DNA of 64,000 nucleotides from an uncultured Tateyamaria sp. Lineage in GTDB: Bacteria; Pseudomonadota; Alphaproteobacteria; Rhodobacterales; Rhodobacteraceae. Positions within the stretch are counted from its first letter, which is position 1. Every line of letters starts with the position of its first letter. This document shows, one piece after another, positions 33,726 to 46,053 of the stretch. The translations under genes and the position numbers were made by a program. Under the pieces are notes generated by a model that was not told the origin of the DNA, ran no database searches, and saw nothing but the letters and a program-made list of their open reading frames with translations. The DNA lies in the NCBI RefSeq assembly GCF_947487805.1, contig NZ_CANKXW010000007.1, positions 62,001 to 126,000 of the forward strand. The letters are read 5' to 3'.

Positions 33726-36077
33726 ATGGGACTGGGGAAATCGGGCGCTTGCGCGCTGGCACTGTCATGCCAGCGGGGCGCTCTTCGAGCATTAATTATT
33801 GTGGCACTGATTTCAGTGGCTTGGGTGGGCCAGACGGCCCCGTCTTGGGCGCAGAATTTTCAATTCAGCCGCATTGTCGTGGATGGCAACACCCGTGTCG
33901 GTGACGCAGCCATCCTGACGCGGGCAGGAATCGCCCCCGGTCAGACGGTGACAGCCGGACAGGTCAACGACGCGTTGCAAAACCTGCAAACAAGTGGGCT
34001 GTTCGAAACGGTATCGGTTGAACCGCAGGGCAGCACGCTGCGCATCACCGTTGTTGAGTTTCCGACCATCAACCGCGTGTCTTTCGAGGGCAACCGCCGG
34101 ATTGATGATGAAGCGCTTGCCGCCGTGATCCAGAGTCAGGAACGCCGCGTGTTCAACCCGGCGACGGCTGAACGCGACGCCAGCAACATCGCCGAATCCT
34201 ATACCAATGCGGGCCGGATCGCCGCCCGTGTGACACCGCGCATCATCCGTCGGTCTGACAACCGTGTGGACCTGGTGTTCGAAATCTTCGAAGGGGACGT
34301 GGTCGAGATCGAGCGGATCAGCTTTGTCGGCAACCGCGTCTATTCCGACCGCAGGCTGCGCCGGGTCCTGGAAACCAAGCAGGCGGGTCTGTTCCGTGCC
34401 GTGATCAAAAAGGACACGCTGATCGAAGACCGCATTGCCTTTGACCGGCAGGTGCTGTCGGATTTCTACAGCTCGCGCGGCTATATCGACTTCCGTACCC
34501 TGTCCAGCAATGCCGAACTGACCGAAGAGCGTGACGGGTTCTTTCTTGTCTTCAACGTGCAAGAGGGCCAGCAGTTCAAATTCGGTGATATCACTGTCGT
34601 CAGCGAAATGACCGAGGTGGACGCGGACGTTTATCAAGCCCTCGTCAAGGTCCGGCCCGGTGTCGTCTATTCGCCCACACTGGTGGAATCGGAAATCGCC
34701 CGGATGGAGGCACAGGCCGTGCGCGACGGTGTTGATTTCCTGCGGGTCGAACCGCGGGTGATCCGCAACGACCGCGACCTGACATTGGATGTTGAACTGG
34801 TGCTCAGCCGAGGACCACGGGTGTTTGTCGAACGCATCGATATCGAGGGCAACACAACCACGCTCGACCGCGTCATTCGCCGTCAGTTCGGGATCGCCGA
34901 GGGCGACCCGTTCAATCCGCGCGAGATCCGCAATTCTGCCGAACGCATCCGGGCGCTGAACTTCTTTGGCACGGCCGAAGTGAACGCGCGCGAAGGGTCG
35001 CGGCCCGACCAGGTCATCGTTGACGTCGATGTCGAGGAAAAGCCGACAGGCGCCCTCAATTTCGGTGGTTCGTTCTCGGCTGAGGATGGTTTCGGCCTCG
35101 CCATCAGCTTTACCGAGCGCAACTTCCTCGGGCGGGGGCAGACCCTGGGCTTCAGCTTCTCTTCGGCGGAAGAAGCCGAGCAATACGGCATCAACTTTAT
35201 CGAGCCGGGTTTCCTCGGCCGTGATGTCGCCTTTGGGCTCAACCTGCTTTATTCTGAAAGTGACTCGAGTTTTACCAACTACGACACGGAGTCGCTGCGC
35301 TTTCAGCCCAGCCTCACCTTCCCGGTCAGTGAAAACGGTCGGTTGGCCCTGCGCTATACCTATCTGGAAAACCAGATGCTTGCGCGCGATCCAATCGTGC
35401 ACGGCAACGTGGTTCAGAACGAGATCAATGCAGGCGAACTGGTGTCGTCCTCCATCGGCTATACCTATTCCTACGATTCGCGCACCACGGGTCTGAACCC
35501 CAATGCAGGCTATCTTCTGGAATTTGGACAGGATTTTGGCGGCATCGGCGGCGATCAGGAATTCATCCGCACCACCGGCAAAATCGTGGCACAGCGCTTG
35601 GCCTTCAACGAAGAGGTCACGCTGCGCGCGTCCCTCGAGGGCGGTATTCTGGCATTCACAGGCGGGACAAGCCGGTCGGTCGACCGCTTTACCGTTGGCC
35701 CCCGCATCCTGCGCGGCTTTGATCCGGGCGGGATTGGCCCCCGCGACCTGTCCGCCAGCGGCGAGTCCGACCCCTTGGGCGGTAACCTCTACCTTGCGGC
35801 ACGGTTCGAGGCGGAATTCCCGCTGGGCCTGCCAGAGGAATTGGGGATTCGCGGCGGCGTTTTCTATGACGTTGGCAACCTGTGGGATCTGGATGACGTG
35901 AACCTCGCTGGCGGCTCCGTCGTGGGCGAGGGCGGGTCTTTCCGCCACGTGATCGGGTTCTCGATCTTCTGGGACACGATCGTGGGTCCGCTGCGTCTGA
36001 ACTTCAGCAACGCGCTGAAGAAAGAGGACTTTGACCAAGAGCAGAAGTTCGACCTCACGATTTCCACGACGTTCTGA
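33726..36077 (+). CDS. bamA: Outer membrane protein assembly factor BamA
   Basis: A 783-residue Omp85 protein that inserts beta-barrel proteins into the outer membrane. A long signal peptide (about 1–43, ending APSWAQ) precedes five POTRA domains (about 44–440), then the C-terminal barrel. LRGFDPGG near residue 660 corresponds to the conserved VRGF loop-6 motif, and the protein ends in Phe as outer-membrane proteins do (TISTTF). ATG 33726 is chosen because it starts the signal peptide; an upstream in-frame start at 33555 would run back into the 41-codon ORF and across the terminator. It leads the bamA–ompH–fabZ–lpxA–lpxI–lpxB operon. Confidence 0.96.
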   Translation: MGLGKSGACALALSCQRGALRALIIVALISVAWVGQTAPSWAQNFQFSRIVVDGNTRVGDAAILTRAGIAPGQTVTAGQVNDALQNLQTSGLFETVSVEPQGSTLRITVVEFPTINRVSFEGNRRIDDEALAAVIQSQERRVFNPATAERDASNIAESYTNAGRIAARVTPRIIRRSDNRVDLVFEIFEGDVVEIERISFVGNRVYSDRRLRRVLETKQAGLFRAVIKKDTLIEDRIAFDRQVLSDFYSSRGYIDFRTLSSNAELTEERDGFFLVFNVQEGQQFKFGDITVVSEMTEVDADVYQALVKVRPGVVYSPTLVESEIARMEAQAVRDGVDFLRVEPRVIRNDRDLTLDVELVLSRGPRVFVERIDIEGNTTTLDRVIRRQFGIAEGDPFNPREIRNSAERIRALNFFGTAEVNAREGSRPDQVIVDVDVEEKPTGALNFGGSFSAEDGFGLAISFTERNFLGRGQTLGFSFSSAEEAEQYGINFIEPGFLGRDVAFGLNLLYSESDSSFTNYDTESLRFQPSLTFPVSENGRLALRYTYLENQMLARDPIVHGNVVQNEINAGELVSSSIGYTYSYDSRTTGLNPNAGYLLEFGQDFGGIGGDQEFIRTTGKIVAQRLAFNEEVTLRASLEGGILAFTGGTSRSVDRFTVGPRILRGFDPGGIGPRDLSASGESDPLGGNLYLAARFEAEFPLGLPEELGIRGGVFYDVGNLWDLDDVNLAGGSVVGEGGSFRHVIGFSIFWDTIVGPLRLNFSNALKKEDFDQEQKFDLTISTTF

Positions 36078-36081
36078 GGCC

Positions 36082-36621
36082 ATGGTCGGGGTGCTGCGCC
36101 TTGCCTGTGTCGCGCTGGGTCTGCTGCTGGCAGGCTTGGCCATGGCACAGGATCTGCGCAGCCCCATTCTGACCATCGACAGCGAACGCCTCTATCGCGG
36201 CAGCGCATTTGGCGAACGCGTGGTGCGCGAGATCGAGGCGCAGACCTCGGCGCTGGCAGACGAAAACCGCCGGATCGAAGAAACGCTCGAAGCCGAGGAG
36301 CTGGAGTTGACTGCGCAGCGCGCCGACCTGCCGCCCGAGGATTTCCGCGCGCTTGCCGATGCGTTTGACGCGCGCGTGCAGTCGATCCGGCAGGAGCGTG
36401 ACGCCAAGAGCCGCGCCATCGCAGACCAGCTGGAGGACAATCGGGACCGCTTTCTGATCGGTGCCGAACCTGTTCTCGAGGCCATCATGCGCGAAGCGGG
36501 GGCCGCCGTGATCCTCGAGCGGCGCAGCGTCTTTGTCAGCGCCAACGTGATCGACATCACCGACGCCGCCATTGCGCGGATCGACGCGCTCTTGGGCGAC
36601 GGGACGACCGCCCCGGACTAG
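36082..36621 (+). CDS. OmpH/Skp family periplasmic chaperone
   Basis: A 179-residue exported protein with a signal peptide (cleavage after GLAMAQ, about residue 23) and a central coiled coil of charged heptads (about 45–130), the plan of Skp/OmpH, which holds unfolded outer-membrane proteins on their way to BamA. It starts 5 bp after bamA. Confidence 0.88.
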   Translation: MVGVLRLACVALGLLLAGLAMAQDLRSPILTIDSERLYRGSAFGERVVREIEAQTSALADENRRIEETLEAEELELTAQRADLPPEDFRALADAFDARVQSIRQERDAKSRAIADQLEDNRDRFLIGAEPVLEAIMREAGAAVILERRSVFVSANVIDITDAAIARIDALLGDGTTAPD

Positions 36622-36690
36622 CGCCGCTTGCGGGGCGCTGCCGGTCTTGGTAGGCACGAAGACAACACGCACGAACCAAAGGCCCGATCC

Positions 36691-37155
36691 ATGTCCAATG
36701 ACCTCCTGACCGCCGATATCGGGTTGATCCAACGCATCCTGCCGCACCGCTACCCGTTCCTGCTTGTGGACAAGGTGATTGATATCGACGGCTATTCGTC
36801 GGCCACGGGCATCAAGAACGTGACCATGAACGAGCCGCATTTTCAGGGCCATTTTCCATCCAAGCCGATCATGCCGGGCGTCACCATCGTCGAGGCGATG
36901 GCCCAGACGGCGGCTGTCATGGTCGGCACCGCGCTGGACATGGCGGACAAGGAAATGCTGGTCTATTTCATGGCCATCGAGAAATGCAAATTCCGCCGCA
37001 TGGTCGTGCCGGGCGATGTGTTGATGCTTAAACTGACCACCACACGTGGCAAACCCGGTGCCAAGGTCTGGAAATTCAACGGCGTCGCCGAAGTCGAAGG
37101 CGAAATGGCCTGCGAAGTGGACTTTACCGCAATGATGGATTTGCCAGCAGCATGA
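36691..37155 (+). CDS. fabZ: 3-hydroxyacyl-[ACP] dehydratase FabZ
   Basis: A 154-residue hot-dog-fold dehydratase of fatty acid elongation, which also tunes the 3-hydroxyacyl-ACP pool used for lipid A. Catalytic His54 lies in [12 protein letters not shown] and Glu68 in IVEAMAQ. ATG 36691 follows AAAGGCC. Its stop overlaps lpxA by 4 bp. Confidence 0.96.
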   Translation: MSNDLLTADIGLIQRILPHRYPFLLVDKVIDIDGYSSATGIKNVTMNEPHFQGHFPSKPIMPGVTIVEAMAQTAAVMVGTALDMADKEMLVYFMAIEKCKFRRMVVPGDVLMLKLTTTRGKPGAKVWKFNGVAEVEGEMACEVDFTAMMDLPAA

Positions 37156-37940
37156 GCGCAGACCTGATACACCCCTCTGCCGTTATCGAATCCGGCGCAC
37201 AGATCGATCCCAGCGCGCGGATCGGTCCGTTCTGCGTGATCGGCGCAGACGTAAAGATCGGCCCGGATGTGGAACTCAAAAGCCACGTGGTCGTGACCGG
37301 AGACACGCAGGTGGGCGCGGGCACGGTCATCTTTTCCTTTGCCGTGATCGGCGAGGTGCCGCAGGACCTCAAGTTCAAGGGCGAGACCAGCGCGCTGGTC
37401 ATCGGCAAGCGTAACCGCATTCGCGAACATGTCACCATGAACGGCGGAACCGAAGGCGGCGGCGGCGTGACGCGGATAGGCGACGACGGACTGTTCATGG
37501 CCGGTTGCCATATCGCCCATGACGCGCATATCGGCGACAGGGTGATCGTTGTGAACTCTGCGGCCATCGCGGGGCATTGCGTACTCGAGGATGACGTGAT
37601 CGTTGGCGGCCTGTCCGGCATTCACCAATTTGTGCGGATCGGGCGCGGCGCGATCATTGGCGCGGTCACCATGGTGACCAACGACGTGATCCCCTACGGC
37701 CTCGTGCAGGCGCCGCGCGGCGAACTGGACGGGCTGAACCTTGTCGGGCTGAAACGGCGCGGGGTTGCTCGGTCGGACATCACTGCGCTGCGCGCTGCGT
37801 TCCAGATGCTGGCGCAGGGCGACGGCACGTTCCACGACCGGGCCGAACGTCTGGGCAACGAAACGGAAAGCGCCTATGTTCGCGAGATCGTGGCCTTTGT
37901 GCTGGGCGACAGTGACCGGTCGTTCCTGACGCCGCGGTGA
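37152..37940 (+). CDS. lpxA: Acyl-[ACP]–UDP-N-acetylglucosamine O-acyltransferase
   Basis: A 262-residue left-handed beta-helix acyltransferase that starts lipid A synthesis. Hexapeptide repeats (for example [20 protein letters not shown]) fill the first 190 residues; the catalytic His is in [16 protein letters not shown] overlap with fabZ upstream and a one-base overlap with lpxI downstream. Confidence 0.96.
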   Translation: MSADLIHPSAVIESGAQIDPSARIGPFCVIGADVKIGPDVELKSHVVVTGDTQVGAGTVIFSFAVIGEVPQDLKFKGETSALVIGKRNRIREHVTMNGGTEGGGGVTRIGDDGLFMAGCHIAHDAHIGDRVIVVNSAAIAGHCVLEDDVIVGGLSGIHQFVRIGRGAIIGAVTMVTNDVIPYGLVQAPRGELDGLNLVGLKRRGVARSDITALRAAFQMLAQGDGTFHDRAERLGNETESAYVREIVAFVLGDSDRSFLTPR

Positions 37941-38839
37941 TGCTGGCGCTGATTGCAGGGCGCGGTGCTTTGCCTGCCGCTGTTGCGGCAGCGCAAGCGC
38001 GCGCGCCCCTGGTCTGTACATTGCTGGGCAATGCGCCTGCGCACCTGCCCGTAGACGTCACCTTTCGGATCGAACATCTGGGCACGTTTATTGATACGCT
38101 GCTGTCGCGCGGGGTGACGGATGTGTGTTTCTGCGGCGCCGTGGATCGGCCGCAGGTGGACCCAGGGATGATCGACGCGCGCACCATGCCCTTGGTGCCC
38201 GCATTGGCGGGCGTCGGCGGCGCGGGCGAGGACAGCGTTCTGCGCGCCATCATCGCAGTTTTCGAAGGGGCCGGGCTGACCGTGCGCGGCGCGCATGAAC
38301 TGGCCCCGGATCTTTTGCCGCCAGCGGGCCATCTGACCGCCGCCACCGCGCCGTCCGATCTGGATCTCGGCGCGGCAGAGCGGGTGTCGGAAGAGCAGGC
38401 GGCGCAGGATCTGGGTCAGGCCTGCGTCCTGCGCGACGGCGTCGTCATCGCGCGCGAGGATGCGCGCGGCACCGACGCCATGCTTGCCGATCTGATTGCG
38501 GCTCAGCCGGGCTATTCCGCACCGACACTCGGTGGTGGCGACCCCCTTGGCGCTGCCATGGATGCCATGGGCGATGCGCTGGATGCTGCCGCCAACTGGC
38601 TGTCCGGTCCGGGGGCCGAGGCGCGCGCCAACCGCAGCGGCGGAGTGCTGTTCAAAGCGCCCAAACCGGATCAGGACCGCCGCGTCGACCTGCCCACCAT
38701 CGGGCCACGCACCGCCATGCAGGCGGCCGAGGCGGGCCTTGACGGCATTGTCATCGCCGCGGGCGGTGTGATCGTGCTGGACCAGCCGCAGGTGCGCCAG
38801 ATCCTCGACACCATGGGCATGTTTCTTTGGGTGCGTTGA
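37940..38839 (+). CDS. lpxI: UDP-2,3-diacylglucosamine pyrophosphatase LpxI
   Basis: A 299-residue LpxI (DUF1009), which hydrolyses UDP-2,3-diacylglucosamine to lipid X and replaces LpxH in alphaproteobacteria. [12 protein letters not shown] opens the N-terminal domain; GTDAML and GGVLFKAPKPDQDRRVDLP mark the catalytic C-terminal domain. Between these two motifs (about 191–232) is an Ala/Met/Asp-rich insert longer than I would expect. ATG 37940 shares its A with the lpxA stop; GTG 37937 is also possible. Confidence 0.92.
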   Translation: MLALIAGRGALPAAVAAAQARAPLVCTLLGNAPAHLPVDVTFRIEHLGTFIDTLLSRGVTDVCFCGAVDRPQVDPGMIDARTMPLVPALAGVGGAGEDSVLRAIIAVFEGAGLTVRGAHELAPDLLPPAGHLTAATAPSDLDLGAAERVSEEQAAQDLGQACVLRDGVVIAREDARGTDAMLADLIAAQPGYSAPTLGGGDPLGAAMDAMGDALDAAANWLSGPGAEARANRSGGVLFKAPKPDQDRRVDLPTIGPRTAMQAAEAGLDGIVIAAGGVIVLDQPQVRQILDTMGMFLWVR

Positions 38840-39990
38840 AGGTCTTCATCGTCGCAGGCGAGCCATCCGGCGATGCGCTGGGTGGCGCGCTGATGCGCGG
38901 GCTGAACCAGATTGCACCCGGGGTCGGGTATGACGGGATCGGCGGGCCGCTGATGCAGGCGCAGGGGCTGACCAGCCGGTTCGACATGTCCGAACTGTCC
39001 GTGATGGGTATTGCCGAGGTTCTGCCGAAATACCGCCACCTCAAACGGCGCATCCGCGAAACGGCCCAAGCCGTGATCGACACGCGGCCCGATGTCCTGA
39101 TCACCATCGATAGCCCGGATTTCAGCCTGCGTGTGGCCAAGCTGGTCAAGGCCGCAAGCGACGTCCGCACCGTGCATTACGTGGCGCCCACCGTCTGGGC
39201 GTGGCGGCCGGGGCGCGCGGCCAAGATGGCAAAGATGATCGACCACGTGCTGGCGCTGTTCCCGTTCGAGCCACCCTATATGGAGGCCGCGGGCATCGCC
39301 TGCGATTTCGTTGGCCACCCGGCGGCCAACGCGCCCCGCGCCAGTGCGCAGGAGATCGCGGATTTTCGCGCCCGCCACGGGCTGGACGATGCCAAACCCC
39401 TCGTGCTGGTCCTGCCCGGATCGCGGCGCGGCGAGGTGGCGCGCATGGGCCCCGTCTTTGGCGCGGCCCTGGGCCGGATTGCGGCGACGCGTCCCGCGAT
39501 GCGCATGGTCTTGCCCGTGGCGCCCTCTGTCGCGGATGCGGTCCGTGCACAGGTGGCGACCTGGCCTGTCGCACCGCTGCTGCTTGATCAGGCGGACATG
39601 GGCACGGAACAGGGGCAGGCGCGAAAACGCGCCGCCTTTGCGGCGGCTGACATTGCCCTTGCCACATCCGGCACCGTGTCGCTGGAGCTGGCGGCGGCGG
39701 GCACCCCGATGGTCAGCGCCTATGATTTCCACTGGCTCAGCCGGATGATCATCAAACGCATGGCCGTGACCGACACGGGCAGCCTGATCAATCACGTGAC
39801 GGATACGCGCGTCGTGCCCGAAGTGCTGGCCGAGGATTTCACCGCCGACAACGTCGTGGCCGCAGTCGAGACCCTGCTGGCTGACCCGTCACAGCAGGCC
39901 GAGGCGATGGAGCTGACGATGAACCAGTTGGGCCGGGGGGGCGAGGATCCGGGCCTGCGCGCCGCGCGTGCCGTGCTGGCCCGGCTGTAG
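38836..39990 (+). CDS. lpxB: Lipid-A-disaccharide synthase
   Basis: A 384-residue glycosyltransferase (GT-B fold) joining lipid X and UDP-2,3-diacylglucosamine. It begins KVFIVAGEPSGDALG and contains PTVWAWRPGRA, LPGSRRGEV and ATSGTVSLELA, all conserved. The start is TTG 38836, overlapping the lpxI stop (TTGA) and placing the first strand at residue 2; TTG 38827 would add three residues. Last gene of the envelope operon, 3 bp from convergent tyrS. Confidence 0.95.
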   Translation: MKVFIVAGEPSGDALGGALMRGLNQIAPGVGYDGIGGPLMQAQGLTSRFDMSELSVMGIAEVLPKYRHLKRRIRETAQAVIDTRPDVLITIDSPDFSLRVAKLVKAASDVRTVHYVAPTVWAWRPGRAAKMAKMIDHVLALFPFEPPYMEAAGIACDFVGHPAANAPRASAQEIADFRARHGLDDAKPLVLVLPGSRRGEVARMGPVFGAALGRIAATRPAMRMVLPVAPSVADAVRAQVATWPVAPLLLDQADMGTEQGQARKRAAFAAADIALATSGTVSLELAAAGTPMVSAYDFHWLSRMIIKRMAVTDTGSLINHVTDTRVVPEVLAEDFTADNVVAAVETLLADPSQQAEAMELTMNQLGRGGEDPGLRAARAVLARL

Positions 39991-39993
39991 ACT

Positions 39994-41235
39994 TTACCCC
40001 AGCTGTACCAGCGCGTGCCGCTTCTTGCCCGCCGACAGCTTTATCGGCTGGCCCAGCATCGACGCATCGACCATCGTGCCCGCTTCGGTCAAAGGCGCGT
40101 CGTTCAAGCGCGCACCGCCTTCGGCGATCAGGCGCTTGGCCTCCTTGCCGGACCCGGCCAGCCCCGATTTCACGATCAGCTGCACGATGGACATACCGTC
40201 GCCAATCTCGTCCGCGGTCAGCGTCAGTGTCGGCAGGTCATCGCCCACGCCGCCCTTTTCGAACACATCGCGCGCGGTCTGCGCCGCAGCCGCTGCCGCC
40301 GCCGCACCGTGCAACAGCGTTGTGACCTCCGTGGCCAGCCGTGCTTTGGCTTCGTTGATCTCGGACCCTTCCAGCGCACCAAGGCGGTCACACTCGTCCA
40401 GCGGCAGTTCGGTATAAAGCTTCAGGAACCGACCCACATCCGCATCCGTCGTGTTGCGCCAAAACTGCCAGAACTCGTAAGGGCTCAGCATTTCGGCATT
40501 CAGCCACACCGCACCCGACTGCGACTTGCCCATCTTCTTGCCATCCGACGTGGTCAGCAACGGTGAGGTCAGCCCGTAAACCTCGCCCTCGATCACCCGG
40601 CGGGTCAGGTCGATGCCGTTGACGATATTGCCCCACTGGTCCGATCCACCCATCTGGAGGATGCACCCATAGCGACGATGAAGCTCCATGAAATCATAGG
40701 CTTGCAGGATCATATAGTTGAACTCGAGGAATGACAGCGACTGCTCGCGGTCGAGCCGCGACTTCACACTTTCAAAGCTGAGCATCCGGTTGATCGAGAA
40801 ATGCCGCCCGATGTCGCGCAAAAAGTCGAGGTAGTTCAACCCATCCAGCCACTCCGCATTGTTGAGCATCTGCGCGCCCGCATCATAGTCGATATAGGCC
40901 GAAAACACCTGGCGGATGCCCGCGATATTCGCATCAATCGCCGCCGCATCCAGCAGCGGGCGTTCATCGGCACGAAACGACGGATCGCCGACCTTGGTCG
41001 TGCCCCCGCCCATCAGCGTGATGGGGGTGTGCCCGGTCTTCTGGAACCAGCGCAGCATCATGATCTGGATCAGCGATCCCACATGCAGCGACTTGGCCGT
41101 TGCATCAAACCCGATATAGGCCGACTGGCCCGGCGTCAGCAGGGTCTCGTCCAGCGACTGCATGTCAGTGCAATCGGCAAGAAACCCGCGGCTCTGCATT
41201 ACGTGCAGGAAATCGGATCGGGGCGTGTACGTCAT
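39994..41235 (-). CDS. tyrS: Tyrosyl-tRNA synthetase
   Basis: A 413-residue class I synthetase. The HIGH equivalent is HVGS (51–54), the KMSKS equivalent KMGKS (234–238), the tyrosine-binding region includes GGSDQWGNI, and an S4-like RNA-binding domain ends the protein. ATG 41235 follows AAGGACAAG; a longer frame to 41394 has no support. Divergent from anmK. Confidence 0.96.
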   Translation of the reverse strand: MTYTPRSDFLHVMQSRGFLADCTDMQSLDETLLTPGQSAYIGFDATAKSLHVGSLIQIMMLRWFQKTGHTPITLMGGGTTKVGDPSFRADERPLLDAAAIDANIAGIRQVFSAYIDYDAGAQMLNNAEWLDGLNYLDFLRDIGRHFSINRMLSFESVKSRLDREQSLSFLEFNYMILQAYDFMELHRRYGCILQMGGSDQWGNIVNGIDLTRRVIEGEVYGLTSPLLTTSDGKKMGKSQSGAVWLNAEMLSPYEFWQFWRNTTDADVGRFLKLYTELPLDECDRLGALEGSEINEAKARLATEVTTLLHGAAAAAAAAQTARDVFEKGGVGDDLPTLTLTADEIGDGMSIVQLIVKSGLAGSGKEAKRLIAEGGARLNDAPLTEAGTMVDASMLGQPIKLSAGKKRHALVQLG

Positions 41236-41299
41236 TTGGCTTGTCCTTGGCGCGAGCGTCGCGCAGTCTATACGGCGGGTTGGGGCAAAGGAAAAGGCC

Positions 41300-42442
41300 A
41301 TGGATAAGGTCCGCGAAAAAGGCCGTGTCGTCCGGGCATTGGGTGCGATGTCGGGCACATCGCTGGATGGGGTTGATGCGGCCGTGATCGACACCGATGG
41401 CGTGACGATCCACGGCTTTGGCCCGGCGGGCTATCTGGCCTATGACGCGGGCGCGCAATCGGTCCTGCGCGCGGCACTGGGCCAGTGGTCCGGTCCGACG
41501 CTGCCCGCGGCGGCAGAGGTGGTGATGCAGGCGCATCTCGACCTCCTGGCCGATTTCAAGGATGTCGATCTGGTCGGCTTTCACGGCCAGACGGTCGCCC
41601 ACGCACCGCGCATGCACGGCACCTTGCAACTGGGCGACGGTGCGGCGCTGGCGGACAGGCTGGGAGTGCCCGTCGTTTGGGATTTCCGCAGCGCCGATGT
41701 CCAGCTGGGCGGCGAGGGCGCGCCGCTTGCGCCGTTCTTTCACTTTGCCTGCGCCAAGTGGATTGGTGCCGACGCGCCGCTTGCGTTCCTGAATCTCGGC
41801 GGCGTCGGCAACCTGACATGGGTCGACCCCGGCCTTGATGCACCGCAGGATCCCGGCGCGCTCTTGGCCTTTGATACGGGACCCGCAAACGCGCCGGTCA
41901 ATGATCTGATGCAGGAACGGCTGGGCATCCCCTTTGACCGAGACGGTATCATCGCCGCCAGGGGACAGGTTGAAACCGGCGCGCTCGAGCTGTTCCTGGC
42001 CGAGCCATTTTTCTCAAGAATGCCGCCCAAGTCGCTGGACCGAAACGATTTTGCCGAAATGGTGGCGCTTGTCCGCGAATTGGGGGATGCCGATGCCGCG
42101 GCCACCCTGACAGCCATGTGTGCCGCCGGTGTGGCGCAGGCGATGCAGCATTGCCCGACGCCGCCCACCCGGGTTCTGGTCACGGGCGGCGGGCGTCACA
42201 ATCCGGTGCTGATGCAGATGCTGGCCGTGTCGCTCGATTGCCCCGTCGCCCCGGTCGAGGCGGTGGGCCTTGATGGTGACATGCTCGAGGCGCAGGCCTT
42301 TGCCTATCTCGCGGTGCGCGTGGCGCGCGGTTTGCCCACCTCGTGCCCCGGCACAACAGGCGTGCGGGCGGCGGTGGGCGGTGGCACGGTCAGTGCGCCC
42401 AGCCTCAATACGGTATCTCGAACCCCGGCGGGGCCAGCGTAA
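41300..42442 (+). CDS. anmK: Anhydro-N-acetylmuramic acid kinase
   Basis: A 380-residue kinase that opens and phosphorylates 1,6-anhydro-MurNAc, recycling cell-wall sugars released by lytic transglycosylases. [14 protein letters not shown] (15–28) is the family signature; [12 protein letters not shown] and [13 protein letters not shown] are also conserved. AAAGGAAAAGG precedes ATG 41300. Its 3' end overlaps the convergent cupin gene by 38 bp. Confidence 0.95.
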   Translation: MDKVREKGRVVRALGAMSGTSLDGVDAAVIDTDGVTIHGFGPAGYLAYDAGAQSVLRAALGQWSGPTLPAAAEVVMQAHLDLLADFKDVDLVGFHGQTVAHAPRMHGTLQLGDGAALADRLGVPVVWDFRSADVQLGGEGAPLAPFFHFACAKWIGADAPLAFLNLGGVGNLTWVDPGLDAPQDPGALLAFDTGPANAPVNDLMQERLGIPFDRDGIIAARGQVETGALELFLAEPFFSRMPPKSLDRNDFAEMVALVRELGDADAAATLTAMCAAGVAQAMQHCPTPPTRVLVTGGGRHNPVLMQMLAVSLDCPVAPVEAVGLDGDMLEAQAFAYLAVRVARGLPTSCPGTTGVRAAVGGGTVSAPSLNTVSRTPAGPA

Positions 42443-42821
42443 ACCCGTCAAAGGAAAATCCCGGCGACACGGTGCAACTGACCAGCGTCCAGTCGCCGGT
42501 GCTGCGTGCCGCCTGCCAATGCCCTTCGGGCACGATCAACTGTGGCGCACCGACATCCAGATCCGGGGTCAGCAGGTGATCCTGTGCCGGGCCTGTTTCC
42601 GTGGTGGCCATCGACAGGACCAGCGGCGCACCTGCGTGAAACAACCAGATCTCCGTTGCATCCACCTTGTGCCAGTGGCTACGTTCTCCGGCGGCCAGCA
42701 GGAAATAGATGCAGGTCCCAGTTGGCCGCCCGGCATTCTCGGCGATCCAGGTCTGGCGAAAATGCCCGCCTTCTGGGTGCGGCGCCAGATCCAGCCGCGC
42801 GATGATCTCTTGTGCGTCCAT
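42405..42821 (-). CDS. Cupin_5 (DUF985) domain protein
   Basis: A 138-residue single-domain cupin. [32 protein letters not shown] and [11 protein letters not shown] are typical of the DUF985 family, whose role is not settled. ATG 42821 is preferred to TTG 42827. Its start faces the divergent FAD oxidoreductase gene 39 bp away. Confidence 0.85.
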   Translation of the reverse strand: MDAQEIIARLDLAPHPEGGHFRQTWIAENAGRPTGTCIYFLLAAGERSHWHKVDATEIWLFHAGAPLVLSMATTETGPAQDHLLTPDLDVGAPQLIVPEGHWQAARSTGDWTLVSCTVSPGFSFDGFTLAPPGFEIPY

Positions 42822-42860
42822 GGTCAAAGCGTAAGGTCACCCCGCAGGGAGGGCAAGCGC

Positions 42861-43907
42861 ATGAAGGTTGTGATCATTGGCGGCGGCATCATCGGTGCGG
42901 CTCTCGCCCACCGGCTGATCAGGGACGGCGCCGATGTGACCGTTCTGGATGCGGGGCTCGGTGCCACGGCGGCGTCCTTTGGCTGGATCAACGCCAGCTT
43001 TTTCCTCGATGACGACCATTTTCGCCTGCGCGCCGAAGGAATTGCGGCTTGGCGCCGTCTGGGTGTCGAGATTGCATGGTCAGGCTGTCTGTGTTGGGAG
43101 GAGAGCGGCGACGCCTTCGACGCACAGGCGGCGGCACTGCGCGCCCTGGGCTATCCGGTCAAAGAGGTTGATGCGGACTGGATCCGCCGGGCCGAACCGC
43201 ATCTGCGCGCGCCGGACCGCGCCTTGCGGTTCGCGCAGGAGGGCGTGGCCGCGCCCTCCGCCGTCGCGTGCGACATGTTGTGCGGCGCGAAAGTGGTGCG
43301 CGGCCTCGCTGTGACCCACATCACCGAAACCTCCGGGCGCATCACCGGGGTCGCAACCCGCGCCGGTCACATCGCAGCCGACCGCGTCATCGTTGCCGCG
43401 GGCACAGCCAGCACCGGTCTGCTGGCCCCACTGGGTGTGCACCTGCCGATGCTGGAGCGCCCCGGTGCCATGATGCGCACCCGTGCGCTGCCGTCCATGC
43501 TGGCTCATGTCATGGCCGCACCGGGGCAAGAGCTGCGTCAGGACGCGCAAGGCCATGTCTGGGCGCCCATGGCCGCGCAGCATCAAGGCGATGCGCGCAC
43601 CTCCATCGACACTCCGCCGGATGTGCTGGCCCAGGAAACGCTGGCGCGGCTGCGCGCGCTGTTGCCCGGTGCCGCGCTGGAATGGGAGGAGGTTCTCTTT
43701 GCCCATCGGCCCGTGCCGCAGGACGGCCGCCCGGTGATTGGCCCCTGCGGGCCGTCAGGACTCTTTGCGGCGGTGATGCATTCCGGCGTGACGCTCGCCG
43801 CGATTACCGCAGAGACCCTCGTGCCGCAGGTGATGAACGGCGCGCTGAGCAATACGCAGGCGGCGCTGGTGGCGCCCTACGGCGCGGATCGGTTTCAGAG
43901 CGGGTGA
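42861..43907 (+). CDS. FAD-dependent oxidoreductase, D-amino acid oxidase family
   Basis: A 348-residue DAO-fold flavoprotein: FAD motif VIIGGGIIGAALAHRL at residues 4–19, DRVIVAAGTAS in the middle and the C-terminal HSGVTLAAITAE motif that closes the FAD site. Oxidation of an amino acid or methylated amine is likely; the substrate is not evident. AGGGAGGGC precedes ATG 42861. Its last 13 bp overlap the convergent GNAT gene. Confidence 0.85.
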   Translation: MKVVIIGGGIIGAALAHRLIRDGADVTVLDAGLGATAASFGWINASFFLDDDHFRLRAEGIAAWRRLGVEIAWSGCLCWEESGDAFDAQAAALRALGYPVKEVDADWIRRAEPHLRAPDRALRFAQEGVAAPSAVACDMLCGAKVVRGLAVTHITETSGRITGVATRAGHIAADRVIVAAGTASTGLLAPLGVHLPMLERPGAMMRTRALPSMLAHVMAAPGQELRQDAQGHVWAPMAAQHQGDARTSIDTPPDVLAQETLARLRALLPGAALEWEEVLFAHRPVPQDGRPVIGPCGPSGLFAAVMHSGVTLAAITAETLVPQVMNGALSNTQAALVAPYGADRFQSG

Positions 43908-44400
43908 TCGAAGAACCGCAGATGCGGCACAAACGCCGGGTCGGGTTCGTAGAATGGCGCACAGGGGGCAAAGCCCAGCCGGGTATAGAGCGCAATCGCC
44001 TCGGCCAGGGGCGCAATCGTGTCCAGCACCATGCGGTTGTACCCGTCATCGCGCGCACGGTTCATCGCAGTTTCCATCAGCGCGCGCCCCGCGCCGGTGC
44101 CGCGTGCGCTGTCGTCCACATAGACGCGCTTGATCTCGGTCACGCCGTCCTGGGCCAAGGGGTAGTACATTGCACAACCCACAGTGCGCCCGTTCAGCCG
44201 CGCCACAAGTATGTCCCCGCGGGGACGGGCATGGATGCGTGGCAGATCCGCGATCAGCGCGGTATAGCTTTCAACGCCGTAATAGGTGTCGACCATCGGC
44301 GGCAGCCCGGCGGAGCGCTCGACCAGCAGGTCACGGTAAGCCCAGCAGAGCCTTTCGAGGTCGGGCATATCCTTTGGCCCCGCGCTGTCGATCACCACGG

Positions 44401-44404
<4 letters not shown>
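43895..44404 (-). CDS. GNAT family N-acetyltransferase
   Basis: A 169-residue acetyltransferase with VTEIKRVYVDDSARGTGAGR (acetyl-CoA motif A) and EAIALYTRLGF (motif B). Substrate unknown. It overlaps the preceding exported-protein gene by 4 bp (ATGA) and is the last gene of an eno-led unit. Confidence 0.87.
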
Positions 44405-46043
<1,639 letters not shown>

Positions 46044-46053
46044 ACAAGAGGCG

